A stretch of 64,000 bases of DNA from Deinococcus hopiensis KR-140 (GTDB taxonomy: Bacteria > Deinococcota > Deinococci > Deinococcales > Deinococcaceae): the NCBI RefSeq assembly GCF_900176165.1, contig NZ_FWWU01000003.1:124001-188000 (forward strand). The letters run 5' to 3'. Shown here one piece after another: positions 31,351-40,675 of this stretch; the stretch's first letter is position 1; each line of letters opens with the position of its first letter. A program made the position numbers and the translations under genes. The notes below the pieces were generated by a model. That model did no database searches. It saw only the letters and a program-made list of their open reading frames with translations, and had not been told where the DNA came from.

Positions 31351-32241
31351 TCAGCGGGTGAGGTGGGCGAGGATGGCCGCGCGGGTGGGCATCCCAGGCT
31401 GCGCTCCCGGCTGGGTGCAGGCGAGGGCCGCGCCGACAGTGGCGGCCTGAAGGGCGCCCTCCAGGGGGGCACCCTGCGAGAGCCACGCCGCCAACACGCC
31501 CACGAAGGTGTCGCCCGCGCCAGTGGTATCGGTGACTTCGACCCGGAAGGCGGGAAGCCGGATGGTGCTGCCGGCGGTCTGGGCCAGACAGCCCTGCGCT
31601 CCAAGCGTCACGACGACAGTTTGCGGCCCACGTGCCCGCAGGCGTGCGGCCTGGGCTTCCGTGCCTCCCTCCTCCCCGGCCAGCGTTTGCAACTCGCCCT
31701 CATTGACGACGAGAACGCTCACGTGGCGCAGCAATTGCTCGTCGAGAGGACGGGCGGGGGCGGCGTTGAGCACGACGGACAGGCCCGCCGCGTGTCCGGC
31801 CTGAGCAAAGGCGCTCACCGTCTCGGGCGGCGTTTCGAGTTGCAGCAGCAGGTGAGTGAAGGGAGTCAGGTCCGGGAGGTGTTCGGGGAGCAGATGGGCG
31901 TTGGCCCCCGATGAGACGGTGATGGCGTTCTCGCCTTCCGGGGTCACGCTGATGTAGGCGGCTCCGGTGGGGGCGTCCACAAGTTGAACACAGGCCGTGT
32001 CCACCCCCACTTCCTGTAACGACGACAAGAGGGTCTGACCCGCCGCGTCCCTTCCGAGCGCGCCCAGAAAGGTAACCCTCCCTCCGGCCCGGCCCGCCGC
32101 GACGGCCTGGTTGGCTCCCTTCCCGCCGGGCGCGGTGACGGTATCGCCGCCGATCACCGTCTCTCCCGGCCTGACAATGTGCGGCACGGCGACGGTGAGG
32201 TCCAGATTGGCTGAACCGGCGACGAGAATCACGGGGACCAT
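31351..32241 (-). CDS. rbsK: Ribokinase
   Basis: 296 residues. PfkB fold with VAGSANLDLTVAVPHIVRPGETVIGG (typical ribokinase N-terminus), APGGKGANQAVAAGRAGG and DTTGAGDTFVGVLAAWL (anion hole and catalytic Asp). It phosphorylates ribose, which arises when nucleosides are stripped for purine breakdown. The start is the ATG at 32241; a GTG at 32232 is also possible. Either overlaps the end of the esterase gene, so the two form an operon. It is convergent with guaD, with a 95-bp gap that shows no clear terminator. Confidence 0.88.
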   Translation of the reverse strand: MVPVILVAGSANLDLTVAVPHIVRPGETVIGGDTVTAPGGKGANQAVAAGRAGGRVTFLGALGRDAAGQTLLSSLQEVGVDTACVQLVDAPTGAAYISVTPEGENAITVSSGANAHLLPEHLPDLTPFTHLLLQLETPPETVSAFAQAGHAAGLSVVLNAAPARPLDEQLLRHVSVLVVNEGELQTLAGEEGGTEAQAARLRARGPQTVVVTLGAQGCLAQTAGSTIRLPAFRVEVTDTTGAGDTFVGVLAAWLSQGAPLEGALQAATVGAALACTQPGAQPGMPTRAAILAHLTR

Positions 32242-33209
32242 CCCGGCAGGCGCGAGAGGAAGCGCAGGCGTTCGGGCACATGGACGCCCTCGCCCGCCTC
32301 GTGGCCGCTGTAGGCATAGACGCGGATGTCCTTCTCGCCCGGCAGGCGGTTGTACGCCGCGAAGACCGTGCTGGGCGGACACACCTCGTCCATCAGGCCC
32401 ACCGAAAAGAGGGCGGGGGCCTGCACACGCGGCGCGAAGTTCAGGCCGTCGAAATAGGCGAGGGTGGAAAAGACGTCCTCCACCGCCTCCCGGTGAATGC
32501 GGAGGTAGCCGGTCAGTTCGCTGTACGGCGCGGCGTTTGTGATCTCGGAGGCGCGGCGAAACTGACACAGAAAGGGCACGTCGGGCAGCAGCGCCGACAC
32601 GTCCTGCACGAGGCCCGCTACCGCGAGTGTGATGCCTCCGCCCTGACTGCCGCCCGCCACCGCCACCCTCGATGGGTCTACCCCCGGAGCCGAACGGGCC
32701 GCCTCCACCGCCCGCACTCCGTCGGTGAAGACCCGGCGGTAGTAGTAGGTCTGCGGACGGCGAATCCCGCGGGTCATAAAGCCGGGATGCTGCGGATTGT
32801 CCCCGTCGGGCGCGAGGTCTGGCGTGTCGCCCCGCCGCCAGACACTGCCCTGTCCACGCGTGTCCATGACGAGGTGAGCGTACCCCGCCGAGGCGTAGGT
32901 CAGCCAGTCGGTGGGGAGGCCACGCCCGCCGCCGTACCCGATGAACTCCACCACGCAGGGCGAGGCACCCGCAGCGTTACGCGGCTGCAAAAGCCAGCCC
33001 TTGATCGCCTGTCCGCCGTAGCCTCGGAAGGTCACGTCATAGGTCTTCAGGCCCCGTAAGCCGTAATCCACCTCCTCGAACCGGGCGTCGAGGGGAAAGG
33101 CGCGGGCCTCCTCCAGCGTGTCTTCCCAGAAGGCGGCGAAGTCCGCGGGTGTCGAAACGTCGGGCCGGTAGGTCCGCAGGGTGTCGAGCGGCAGGTCAAA
33201 GAACGCCAT
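32229..33209 (-). CDS. CE7 acetyl esterase (acetyl xylan esterase / cephalosporin-C deacetylase)
   Basis: 326 residues, the usual length of the family. It begins MAFFDLPLDTLRTYRP, as CE7 enzymes do. GGRGLPTDWL and HLVMDTRGQGS are conserved blocks. The nucleophile sits in AVAGGSQGGGITLA, the Asp in SVGLMDEVCPPST and the His in YSGHEAGEG. These cytosolic hexamers remove acetyl groups from small sugar esters and some antibiotics. Coupling with ribokinase suggests a sugar-salvage role. No signal peptide. Confidence 0.9.
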   Translation of the reverse strand: MAFFDLPLDTLRTYRPDVSTPADFAAFWEDTLEEARAFPLDARFEEVDYGLRGLKTYDVTFRGYGGQAIKGWLLQPRNAAGASPCVVEFIGYGGGRGLPTDWLTYASAGYAHLVMDTRGQGSVWRRGDTPDLAPDGDNPQHPGFMTRGIRRPQTYYYRRVFTDGVRAVEAARSAPGVDPSRVAVAGGSQGGGITLAVAGLVQDVSALLPDVPFLCQFRRASEITNAAPYSELTGYLRIHREAVEDVFSTLAYFDGLNFAPRVQAPALFSVGLMDEVCPPSTVFAAYNRLPGEKDIRVYAYSGHEAGEGVHVPERLRFLSRLPGWSP

Positions 33210-33246
33210 TACGCCACCGCCCCGCCGTTGATGCCGATCACGACTC

Positions 33247-33359
33247 TATTGATCCCGGCGTAAGTTCGCACCGGTTCTGCCCGACTTGAGGCATGAGGAA
33301 CGTGGCCAGCACACATGACGTCCCACCGTGATCCATACCGATTTATGCCGGGATCAATA
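33247..33359. mobile_element. 113-bp MITE related to the local IS630 element
   Basis: The left end TATTGATCCCGGC and the right end GCCGGGATCAATA are perfect 13-bp inverted repeats including terminal TA dinucleotides, and weaker pairing continues inward. The ends match those of the IS630 element at 50465-51533 (TATTGATACCGGCTGAAGTT). The interior has no coding frame. The element sits upstream of the esterase gene and may carry promoter signals. IS630 targets TA, which fits the flanks. Confidence 0.7.
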
Positions 33360-33361
33360 GA

Positions 33362-33954
33362 CCGGTCGGCGCTGGCTTTCAGTGTGCGCTTCAGCGTCAC
33401 TTGGCGCACATGCACCAGCCTGGCGCCGCTCGGCCATTTGAAGTCGTCGTTCGGGGACCAGGAGGAGTGGCTGCCCAGAGATGCGCCTGCCTGCCGCGCC
33501 GTTGCGGTGAGGCCCGGCTGGCGGCAGAAGGTGTTCCGGATGCTCGGGCCCTGGCCGCCTTCGTCGGGCGCGCGCTCGCTCCAGGCGGAGGTGCCGGCTC
33601 CCCGGGTGAAGGTGGGCGGAAAGGAGGTGGGCGCAGGCTCAATGGAGGTTGGGGCTATGGTATTCGTCACGGTGTCTCTCAGTGAGTGTGGGGCGGCGTC
33701 TCTGGGAAGGGGGAGGGCCGTTCAACGGGACGGGCCTCCCCCTTGTGCTAAAGGCTGTTCACGAGCAGCGTGACGGAGTTGGGGGACGAACGCAATCCCC
33801 GTCGCAGCGCTTGCGTTTCCGTTCTCGTCCTGCCGCGACGATGCGCTTCTGCCCTTCGGCTTCCTGCCGAGCTTCTGGGACACGGCACAGCCGCGGGCCT
33901 CCTGTCTGTGCGAGGCTCATCCAGCGTGCCCCGGTGGGTGTCAGGCTAGCGCGA
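33362..33954. other. Intergenic region between MITE and PfkB kinase gene
   Basis: 593 bp. Several open frames exist, but they have no ribosome site and low-complexity composition. No repeat or promoter could be assigned. Confidence 0.35.
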
Positions 33955-34869
33955 ATGACTTCAACTGCTGCTCTTCCAATCGTCGTGAGTGCTGGAGAAG
34001 CCCTGACAGACCTGGTCACCGCCGGCGGCAACGTCTGGCAGGCGCATCCGGGTGGGGCGGGATGGAACGTCGCGCGGGCCTGCGCCCGTCTGGGCGTGGC
34101 CACCGCGTTTGCCGGCGCCATCGGTGAGGACAACTTCGGAGACGACCTCTGGCAGGAAAGTGAGGCCGCCGGACTCGATCTGCGTTTTCTCCAGCGGTCT
34201 TCCCAGCCGACGCTGCTGGCCGTCGTCTACCACCTCGCGCCCCCGGCCTACCGCTTCCTCGGAGAGAACAGCGCGGACCTGCGCTTCGATCCTTCGCGGC
34301 TTCCTGCGGGCTGGATGCAGGCCGCCCGTTGGCTGCATGTCGGCGGAATCAGCCTTGCCCGTTGGCCCCTGGCCGACACCCTGCTGGACTTGATCGCCCG
34401 GGCGAAGGAAGTGGGGGTCAAGCTCAGCTTCGATCCCAACGCCCGAATCACCCACCGTCACCCCGACTACCGGATGGTGTTCGAGCGGGTGGCCCGGCAG
34501 TCGGACGTACTGAAATTCAGCGACGAGGACCTGGAATTTTTCTTTCCCGAGCAGTCCGAGGAAGACGCCCTGCGCGCCCTGCGCGGCCTGAATGCCCGCT
34601 GCCCCATCGTGATCACCCGGGGGGCCAGGGGCGCGACCCTCTACCAGCCGGCAGGCCGGGTGGACCTCCCCACCGTGAAGGTGCAGGTGGCCGACACGGT
34701 GGGCGCGGGCGACGCCCTGTGCGCCGGTCTGCTCGTCAGCGCAGCGACGCGCCCCGAGGGCTTGTGGACCGACCACCTCCAGATGGGCCTGCGGGCAGCG
34801 GCAGCAGCCTGTGCCCGTTCCGGAGCCTACGCCCCGACGCTGGCGGACCTCGCCGCCCTGGAGGCTTAG
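33955..34869 (+). CDS. PfkB-family sugar kinase (fructokinase-like)
   Basis: 304 residues from the ATG at 33955. GEALTDLV, GGAGWNVARACARLG and GAIGEDNFGDDLW form the N-terminal PfkB signature. LSFDPNARITH is in the middle, and DTVGAGDALCAGLLVSA holds the catalytic Asp. The composition is closer to fructokinases than to the ribokinase at 31351. It stands alone, with no Shine-Dalgarno visible and no co-directional partner within 200 bp. The substrate is uncertain (fructose or another ketose). Confidence 0.82.
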   Translation: MTSTAALPIVVSAGEALTDLVTAGGNVWQAHPGGAGWNVARACARLGVATAFAGAIGEDNFGDDLWQESEAAGLDLRFLQRSSQPTLLAVVYHLAPPAYRFLGENSADLRFDPSRLPAGWMQAARWLHVGGISLARWPLADTLLDLIARAKEVGVKLSFDPNARITHRHPDYRMVFERVARQSDVLKFSDEDLEFFFPEQSEEDALRALRGLNARCPIVITRGARGATLYQPAGRVDLPTVKVQVADTVGAGDALCAGLLVSAATRPEGLWTDHLQMGLRAAAAACARSGAYAPTLADLAALEA

Positions 34870-35131
34870 GCGCTGGCGGAGGCCGAGGAGAGGAACCTCA
34901 GCCGCCCAGCTTCAACCCGGAGGTGTTCCGTTCCTCAGCCGTGAAGGCTCAGCGCTGCTATGGACCCTTCCGCAGTTCAGGTCACGTGCTGCAGACCTTC
35001 ACACCCAGTTCCCCAGGGCAGCACGGCCAACATAAAGACTTGGTGAACGATCTCCCGTCAGGGTCCTCACATATTGCACAGGAATGCTGAAGAAGCCAGA
35101 GCGGGCGCGCCCTGTGGCACAGGAGGACACC

Positions 35132-36340
35132 ATGCTGGACCAACCCCTGCCCCAACTCGGCTGGAACATGAACGGGCCGCATTCTGCCCTCACGGCGTTC
35201 CTGAACACGCTGCCTGCCAGACCCCAGCTGCTGGCCTTTGGTGAGCCCACCCACGCCGTGGAGACGTTTCAGACGTGGCGTAACCACATTTTCCAGGTGC
35301 TCGTCGAGGACCACGGCTTCCGCTCCATTGCTCTCGAAAGCGACGTCGTGGCGGGGCTGCGGGTCAATGCCCACGTCACGCTGGGGCAAGGCACGCTGGA
35401 CGAGGCCATGCAGACGGGCTTCAGCCATGGTTTCGGCTCCCGTCCCGCCAACCGCGAACTCGTGGAGTGGATGAGGGATTTCAACGCGGGCCGTGACCCC
35501 GAAGATCACCTGCACTTTTACGGCTTCGATCCACCGCTGGAGTGGTGGGCTCCAGGTCCCCGCGTCAGTCTGCTGGCCCTGCACGCGTTCCTGACCGCGC
35601 AGTTGGGAGCACTCCCGGTGGAGGCGGATACCATCGCCTCCCTCTGTGGCGAAGAGGAACGCTGGACCAACGCGGCGGCGGTCAGAGACGCGTCGCAGTC
35701 TATCGGAGACAGCCTGGAAGCCCGGCGACTGCGGCGGCTGGCCGATGACCTCGCGGGCGTTCTCGATACCCACGCGCCCGGACTGGCCGCGCACCCCGGC
35801 TTCTGGGAAGCGCAGTTGCACGCCCGAACGGCGGTGGGTCTACTCCAGTACCACGCGCTGCTGGCAGATCCTGCACCCCGCCGTATGGAACGGGCAGCGG
35901 CCCTGCGGGCACTGCTGATGGCCGACAACCTCAGCGCCATTGCCGGGTGTGAGGAGGAACGTGGGCCCACGCTCGTGTTCGCCCACAACGCCCATCTGCA
36001 GCGCCACATCAGCACGATGAGGCTCGGCGACACGCACCTGAAATGGTGGAGTGCCGGAGCCCATGCCCACACCCGCTTTGGTCTCCGCTACGCCTTGATT
36101 GCCAGCGATCTGGGCACCGCAGCCGAAAAAGGCATCGGGGAACCAGCCCCCGGCACGTTGGGTGGCGCGCTTATGTCCCTCGCGGCTCCCGCCACCCTGA
36201 TGCCCGCTCAGGCGTTGACCGCCGCCCTCCCACCGACATTGGCCAAACGAACGGACGTTCCCCAGCAGGCCGGTTACTTCCCCCTCAACGCGGCGCACCT
36301 CGCTCTGGCTGACGGCGTGCTTTTCCTGAAGCACGCCTGA
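35132..36340 (+). CDS. Erythromycin esterase-family protein
   Basis: 402 residues from the ATG at 35132, which has AGGAGG 6 bases upstream. The erythromycin esterase fold shows LLAFGEPTHAVETFQTWR (Gly-Glu and His), FRSIALESD, ELVEWMRDFN, LHFYGFDPP and VFAHNAHLQRHI (catalytic His pair). Ere enzymes open the macrolide lactone, but many family members in environmental bacteria have other, unknown substrates. It is not flanked by known resistance genes. Resistance is therefore possible but not shown. Confidence 0.85.
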   Translation: MLDQPLPQLGWNMNGPHSALTAFLNTLPARPQLLAFGEPTHAVETFQTWRNHIFQVLVEDHGFRSIALESDVVAGLRVNAHVTLGQGTLDEAMQTGFSHGFGSRPANRELVEWMRDFNAGRDPEDHLHFYGFDPPLEWWAPGPRVSLLALHAFLTAQLGALPVEADTIASLCGEEERWTNAAAVRDASQSIGDSLEARRLRRLADDLAGVLDTHAPGLAAHPGFWEAQLHARTAVGLLQYHALLADPAPRRMERAAALRALLMADNLSAIAGCEEERGPTLVFAHNAHLQRHISTMRLGDTHLKWWSAGAHAHTRFGLRYALIASDLGTAAEKGIGEPAPGTLGGALMSLAAPATLMPAQALTAALPPTLAKRTDVPQQAGYFPLNAAHLALADGVLFLKHA

Positions 36341-36346
36341 AAACTT

Positions 36347-36387
36347 ACCCCTCCCTCCAGGCTTTTCCAGGGCCACCGGGGAGGGGT
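36347..36387. terminator. Possible shared hairpin between convergent genes
   Basis: ACCCCTCC (36347-36354) pairs with GGAGGGGT (36380-36387) in the 67-bp gap between two convergent genes. The loop is long (25 bases) and there is no T-run, so it may act with Rho or not at all. Confidence 0.4.
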
Positions 36388-36407
36388 CAACGCGTTTTGA
36401 TTCAGCC

Positions 36408-37667
36408 CTACTTCAGCGCTCCCGCGATCGCCTTCGTCAGCGCTCCGTCGGGGCTGTCGGTCTCCAGGGACCAGACCATCACGCCGCCGAGACCCTGCGC
36501 CTTGGCCCAGGCGGCCTTGGCCGCCACCGACTGCGCGTCCTCGTAGGCCCAGAACTCGTCGCCGTTGTAGATCCACATCTGGCCCGTCACGGGGTCGCGG
36601 AACTTGGGGTAATTCAGGGCTTCGAGGTCCCGGTAGCCCTTGTCGCCCAGCGCGCTCGCGGCGGGTTGATACAGGCCGTGGTTGACGTCCGCCACGCCCT
36701 TCCAGCCCTTGCCGTAGTAGGGAATGCCGATGTTGATTTTTTCCCTGGGGAAGCCTGCGGCGACGTAGAAGGACGCTGCGTCCGCCACGTTAAAGGCGCG
36801 CTCGGCGGCGGTTCCGGGTGAGACGGGGTCTGCCCGCAGCGTGGAGTGGAAGTTGGTGGGTCCCTTCGCCTCCCAGCTGCCGTGGAAGTCGTAGGTCATG
36901 ACATTGAGGAAATCGAGGGAGGTGCCGATGTCGCCCAGTTCCAGCTTCGCCGCCTTGGCCTGGGCGGCGGAGGTGGCGGCGGTCAACAGCAGGCCGGGGC
37001 GCACCGCGTCGAGTTGGCGGCGCAATTCGGACAGGAACAGGGTGAAGTTGCGGGTGTCTTCCCGGCGCACGATGTTGCCCTCGTTGCCCTCGGCCCCAGG
37101 GTATTCCCAATCCACGTCGATGCCGTCGAACACGCCCGCCGCCACGCCTGCGCCGCTTTCCGGCAGGTTGCCCCGGATAAACAGGTCCACGCAGGACCGC
37201 GCGAGCCTGATGCGGCTCTCGGGCGTCAGGACCGCGTTCGAGAACCACTTCGATTTGGTCCAGCCACCCAGCGAGATCAGCACCTTGAGGTCCGGGTGTT
37301 TGGCCTTGAGTTCGCGCAGTTCCTCGAAGTTGCCCTTCAGCACCTGGGCGTCGCCGTCACCCGCACCGTCGACGCTGTCGGCAGGAGCAGTGGGTTTTTG
37401 CCAGTCGGCCCAGGGATCGAGGCTGGCGCACACCCCCGCCTCGGTCACGTCCCCGAAGGCGTAGTTCACGTGCGTCAGGTTGGCGGCGGCGCCGCTGTCT
37501 TCCAGCACCTTTTTCACGGTGTTGCCGCTGTACACGCCCCACTGGGTGAAGTACCCGACCCGGTTGGAGCCGCTCACTCCCGGACCCGGGCCCTGACCGC
37601 ACGCGACCCCCAGAAGGGTCACGGTCACGAGGGGAAGGACGGAAAACAGACGCTTGGACCTGTTCAT
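36408..37667 (-). CDS. Secreted GH18 chitinase (lipoprotein)
   Basis: 419 residues from the ATG at 37667, preceded by AAGGAG. The signal peptide ends in a lipobox, LLGVACGQG (Cys about 22). A single GH18 barrel follows: VGYFTQWGVY, LTHVNYAFG, LKVLISLGGWTKSKWFS, the catalytic FDGIDVDWEYPG (DxxDxDxE complete), LNVMTYDFHGSWE and VMVWSLETD. No separate chitin-binding module is present. It should release chito-oligomers at the cell surface. The open frame continues 74 codons upstream without similarity, so the lipoprotein start is preferred. Confidence 0.92.
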   Translation of the reverse strand: MNRSKRLFSVLPLVTVTLLGVACGQGPGPGVSGSNRVGYFTQWGVYSGNTVKKVLEDSGAAANLTHVNYAFGDVTEAGVCASLDPWADWQKPTAPADSVDGAGDGDAQVLKGNFEELRELKAKHPDLKVLISLGGWTKSKWFSNAVLTPESRIRLARSCVDLFIRGNLPESGAGVAAGVFDGIDVDWEYPGAEGNEGNIVRREDTRNFTLFLSELRRQLDAVRPGLLLTAATSAAQAKAAKLELGDIGTSLDFLNVMTYDFHGSWEAKGPTNFHSTLRADPVSPGTAAERAFNVADAASFYVAAGFPREKINIGIPYYGKGWKGVADVNHGLYQPAASALGDKGYRDLEALNYPKFRDPVTGQMWIYNGDEFWAYEDAQSVAAKAAWAKAQGLGGVMVWSLETDSPDGALTKAIAGALK

Positions 37668-38038
37668 GTTGGACTCCTTGGGCAAAAGGGGGAAGTCGAG
37701 AAGGTCAGACGCCAGCTGGAGCGCCCCTCGTCCTGACCTTTCGGGAGAAGGGGAGAGCCCAGCGGTTGGCCGCTCCAGGTAGAGCGCGTCCTGGAGCTGC
37801 AATGCTTTTTCCTGCCCCTCCAGATTGCCACAACGACGTAGGAAAATAAATATCTTTCCTAGATCAGAAGGAGAAAGATTTTTTCTCATACGGGGCAGAG
37901 TTCGCTTTTTGTGTTCCTGCTCTGCGAACGAGAAGAACGGGTGGCGGGGACACCTGTTTCGCCCCTCTCCGCGCGAAGCCTGTTCAAGTGTGGCGGGGGA
38001 GCGGAGTTCACCCCGCCGGGGTTTTTCCCGTTGCTCCC
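37668..38038. other. Intergenic region upstream of chitinase
   Basis: 371 bp with an AT-rich patch (37830-37900). The chitinase promoter probably lies there, but no hexamer pair with good spacing was found. No gene seen. Confidence 0.35.
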
Positions 38039-38768
38039 CTACTCCGGCGCCTCGGCCGTCACGCCGCCAAACTGGCTGCGGAAGAGTTCAGCGTAAAAGC
38101 CCTCCCGCGCGAGCAAGGCCCCGTGGGTGCCCTGTTCCACCACCTCGCCGCCGTTCATAACCAGGATCAGGTCGGCGTCGCGGATGTTGGACAGGCGGTG
38201 GGCGATCACGAAGCCGGTGCGGCCCCGCCTCAGCGCGGTGCTTGCCTGGCGAAGCTGCAGCTCCGTGCGGGTGTCAACGCTGGAGGTCGCCTCGTCCAGC
38301 AGCACGGCCGGATCAGCCAGGATGGCGCGCGATGGTAATAAGCTTGCCCCTGCGAAATGTTCGTGGCTTCCTCGTTCAGCACCGCGTCGTAGCCCCGGGG
38401 CAGCGTGCGGATAAAGTGGTCCGCGTGCGCCGCCTGCGCGGCCGACACGATCTGCTCTTCGGTGGCGCCCTCGCGCCCGTAGGCGATGTTGTCGCGAATG
38501 GTGCCGCTGAAGAGCCAGGTGTCTTGCCGCACCAGCCCCAACGAGCGCCGCCACTCGCCGCGCGGAAGGGCGCGGGCGTCCACCCGTCCAGCAGGATGCG
38601 CCCGGAATCCACCTCGTAAAAGCGCAGAGGAAGATCACCGCACCCAGCGCCGCTTGACGGGAGTGGAAGTAGGCGAGCAGGCGGCGCAGCGTGCCCCGCG
38701 CGTCCCGGGCCTTTTGCACGGGCATCCCGAAGCCTGCCAGCGGGCGGACGCCGCTGCGGAGCGCTCAT
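38039..38768 (-). pseudogene. ABC exporter gene, membrane domain deleted and frameshifted
   Basis: It begins MSAPQRRP...G, then PVQKARDARGTLRRLLAYFHSRQAALGAVIF (start of the membrane domain), and jumps directly to FYEVDSGRILLDG, which belongs after the Walker A region. WRRSLGLVRQDTWLFSGTIRDNIAYG (Q-loop), DEATSSVD (Walker B plus D-loop) and VIAHRLSNIRDADLILVMNGGEVVEQGTH (H-loop) follow in shifting frames. The signature motif is damaged (NISQGQ region). About 900 bp of transmembrane and Walker A sequence is gone. It was the second gene of a heterodimeric exporter pair. Confidence 0.85.
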
Positions 38769-38957
38769 GCGGTCTCCTTTTTCGCCTCGGGCATCTCGGA
38801 GGCGGCGATCTCGCGGTATACGGGGCTTGGCTTCCCCGCAGCAACTCCTCGTGCCGTCCCAGCCCCACCACCCGGCCCTCGTCGAGCACCACGGTGCACG
38901 CTTACACGGGTGAAGGTCAGCCGTACGGGCCACTGCCAGGTCCAGGATCGCCAGCAC
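38765..38957 (-). pseudogene. 3' end of the first gene of the ABC exporter pair
   Basis: The remaining 60 or so codons read TADLHP in one frame, then VVLDEGRVVGLGRHEELLRG, the end of an ABC ATPase after the H-loop, and finish with YREIAASEMPEAKKETA. The stop overlaps the start of the second ABC gene (ATGA), showing a former operon. Everything upstream is lost; the tyrosine recombinase gene begins about 80 bp further on. Confidence 0.75.
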
Positions 38958-39034
38958 CCTGCGGCTACACCCTTACCGCCGCTTTCTGCGCTTGATCTAT
39001 TTTTTGTACGATAAACCTTGTTATCATCTAAGCC

Positions 39035-40039
39035 ATGACCAACAGGGGAGACCCCATCACTTCCTCCCAGTCCCTCGACCTCCGCCGCACCCACCTGCTG
39101 GACCAGGCCAGCGCCTGGGTCTCCCTCCACGAAAGCGAACTCCGCCGCCGCGCGATGGAAGCCGCGAGAGACAAGAACGCGGAAGTCCTGTGGGACCTCA
39201 CGGCCGCGTACCTCACCACCCTCGGCCAGGTGGGCATCACCCTCAGCCCGCACACCCTGCGCTCGTACCGCACGGGTGTGCGGCAATTTCTCACGCACGC
39301 GGAGGAACGCGCCTGGAACCTCCTGAGGCCCAGGCGCAACGACGCCGCGTTTTGGATTGCGAGTCTGACAGCCAACACAGATGCGCCGCAGAAAAAAGCC
39401 GCGTCAACGGTACGCTCCCGCGTCGCGGCCGCCAACGCCCTGTACGCCGCGCTGCGTTGGGCCGGAGCCACGGAGGCGCATCCGTTCGAGGACGTGAAGC
39501 AGCCGCGGGACCGCACGGACGCGATCAGCAAACGGCCACCCTACCGCGAGACGACCGTTCACCGTGCCCTGGCGGCCGCAGAACGTGAGAACCGGACAGA
39601 CTTGCGCGTCTTGATCCTCCTGACCGCTCACGCTGGACTGCGCATTGAGGAAGCCCTGACGCTGACCTGGAAGGATATTGACGCGGTGAACCGCCGGATC
39701 ACGGTGAGGGGCAAAGGCGACAAACGGCGCATTGTCGGCATGTCGGGAACGCTGGAGGACGCGCTGCGAGCGCATGCAGGGCAAGGCAAGGATGGCCGGC
39801 TCTTTACCTTCCGGTACCGTTCGGGGGCGGTCTATCACCTGCGGCGGTTGATGGAGGCGGAGGGGCTGACGTGGGCGGGATTTCATGCGTACCGGAAGTT
39901 CAACGGGACCCTGCTCTATAAGCGAACGCGTGATTTTGCGCGGGTGGCGCGGCATTTGGGGCATTCGAACGTGAATACGACGCGGGCATATGTGGAAGTG
40001 CCTGCCGATGACCTCGCCTCCGAACTCGCAGACCTTTGA
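39035..40039 (+). CDS. Tyrosine recombinase / integrase
   Basis: 334 residues, ATG at 39035. N-terminal SAM-like core-binding domain (TLSPHTLRSYRTGVRQFLTHAEE). The catalytic domain has AHAGLRIEEALTLTWKDID (Arg I), VRGKGDKRRIVG (Lys), FHAYRKFNGTLLY (HxxR variant), ARHLGHSNVNTTRAYVEV (His and the nucleophile Tyr). It resembles XerD-like recombinases on Deinococcus plasmids and islands. The 30 bp before it are AT-rich and contain GATAA and TTATC as an inverted repeat (39010-39025). It sits next to a deleted ABC gene, so it may mark an island end. No attachment site was identified. Confidence 0.9.
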   Translation: MTNRGDPITSSQSLDLRRTHLLDQASAWVSLHESELRRRAMEAARDKNAEVLWDLTAAYLTTLGQVGITLSPHTLRSYRTGVRQFLTHAEERAWNLLRPRRNDAAFWIASLTANTDAPQKKAASTVRSRVAAANALYAALRWAGATEAHPFEDVKQPRDRTDAISKRPPYRETTVHRALAAAERENRTDLRVLILLTAHAGLRIEEALTLTWKDIDAVNRRITVRGKGDKRRIVGMSGTLEDALRAHAGQGKDGRLFTFRYRSGAVYHLRRLMEAEGLTWAGFHAYRKFNGTLLYKRTRDFARVARHLGHSNVNTTRAYVEVPADDLASELADL

Positions 40040-40099
40040 GGTGTGGGAGGGTGCAGAAGAGGTCCGATTCCAGGTCATCTTCGCTGTGTCAAAAGCGGT

Positions 40100-40579
40100 C
40101 AATGGCCAACAAAATGAGTAAAGTATGAGGCTCTAGGAACGTCAGGAAGGGGCCTCCAGCAGAGTTTGAGGGATAAGGACGGGGGTCTCGCTTCGGAAGG
40201 ACGTTCACCTTCGCTTGCACGAACTCCACGTCCAGTCCGGCAAAGGCTACGAGGAACGCCGCATCTCCCTTCCAGCATGCTTGGCTCGTCCACCGCGCGC
40301 CATAACCAATGTTTGACACCTGCCACAGGCACGCACACCTCGTCGAGATACCACCGGGAACCCCGGCGCCAGGATTCCCAGTGACGCAGTTCCTCGGTGA
40401 GCAGGGGAGCGAATTTGATATTCCACTGCCACTGCCTTCTCATGGCTGGCCTGAATGCCCTGCTCGAACAACAATTCCTGCACGTCCTGCTGGCTGAGGG
40501 GGAAGCGGTGGTACAGCCATAGGGCGTAGCCGATGATGCTCAAGGGGAAACGGTGGCGGTACGGCTTCCGGTCAGACAC
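40100..40579 (-). pseudogene. IS6-family transposase remnant
   Basis: It starts SDRKPYRHRFPLSIIGYALWLYHRFPLSQQDVQELLFEQGI, the IS6/IS26 N-terminal HTH. A shift near 40440 gives EWNIKFAPLLTEELRH, WYLDEVCVPVAGVKHWLWRAVDE (first catalytic Asp in DEV). After that the sequence is unrelated, so the second and third catalytic residues are lost. The end of the integrase gene is 60 bp away. Confidence 0.85.
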
Positions 40580-40675
40580 AGCTCACCACCCTACTCGCCT
40601 TAACTTGCCAGAACCGCTGTGCGACAGCGCACTGGGCCTTGACGTCAGGGACTGGCGTGTATTCCTGGACGCGCG

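Noticed and set aside
33209..33670. Minus-strand frame of 153 codons upstream of the esterase
   Set aside because: It runs through the MITE and has no start signal or recognisable domain.
38992..39035. TTGTACG...TTATCAT before the integrase as a sigma-70 promoter or RDRM (DdrO) site
   Set aside because: Hexamer spacing is 12 bases, too short, and the RDRM pattern TTATN9ATAA-type palindrome is not met.
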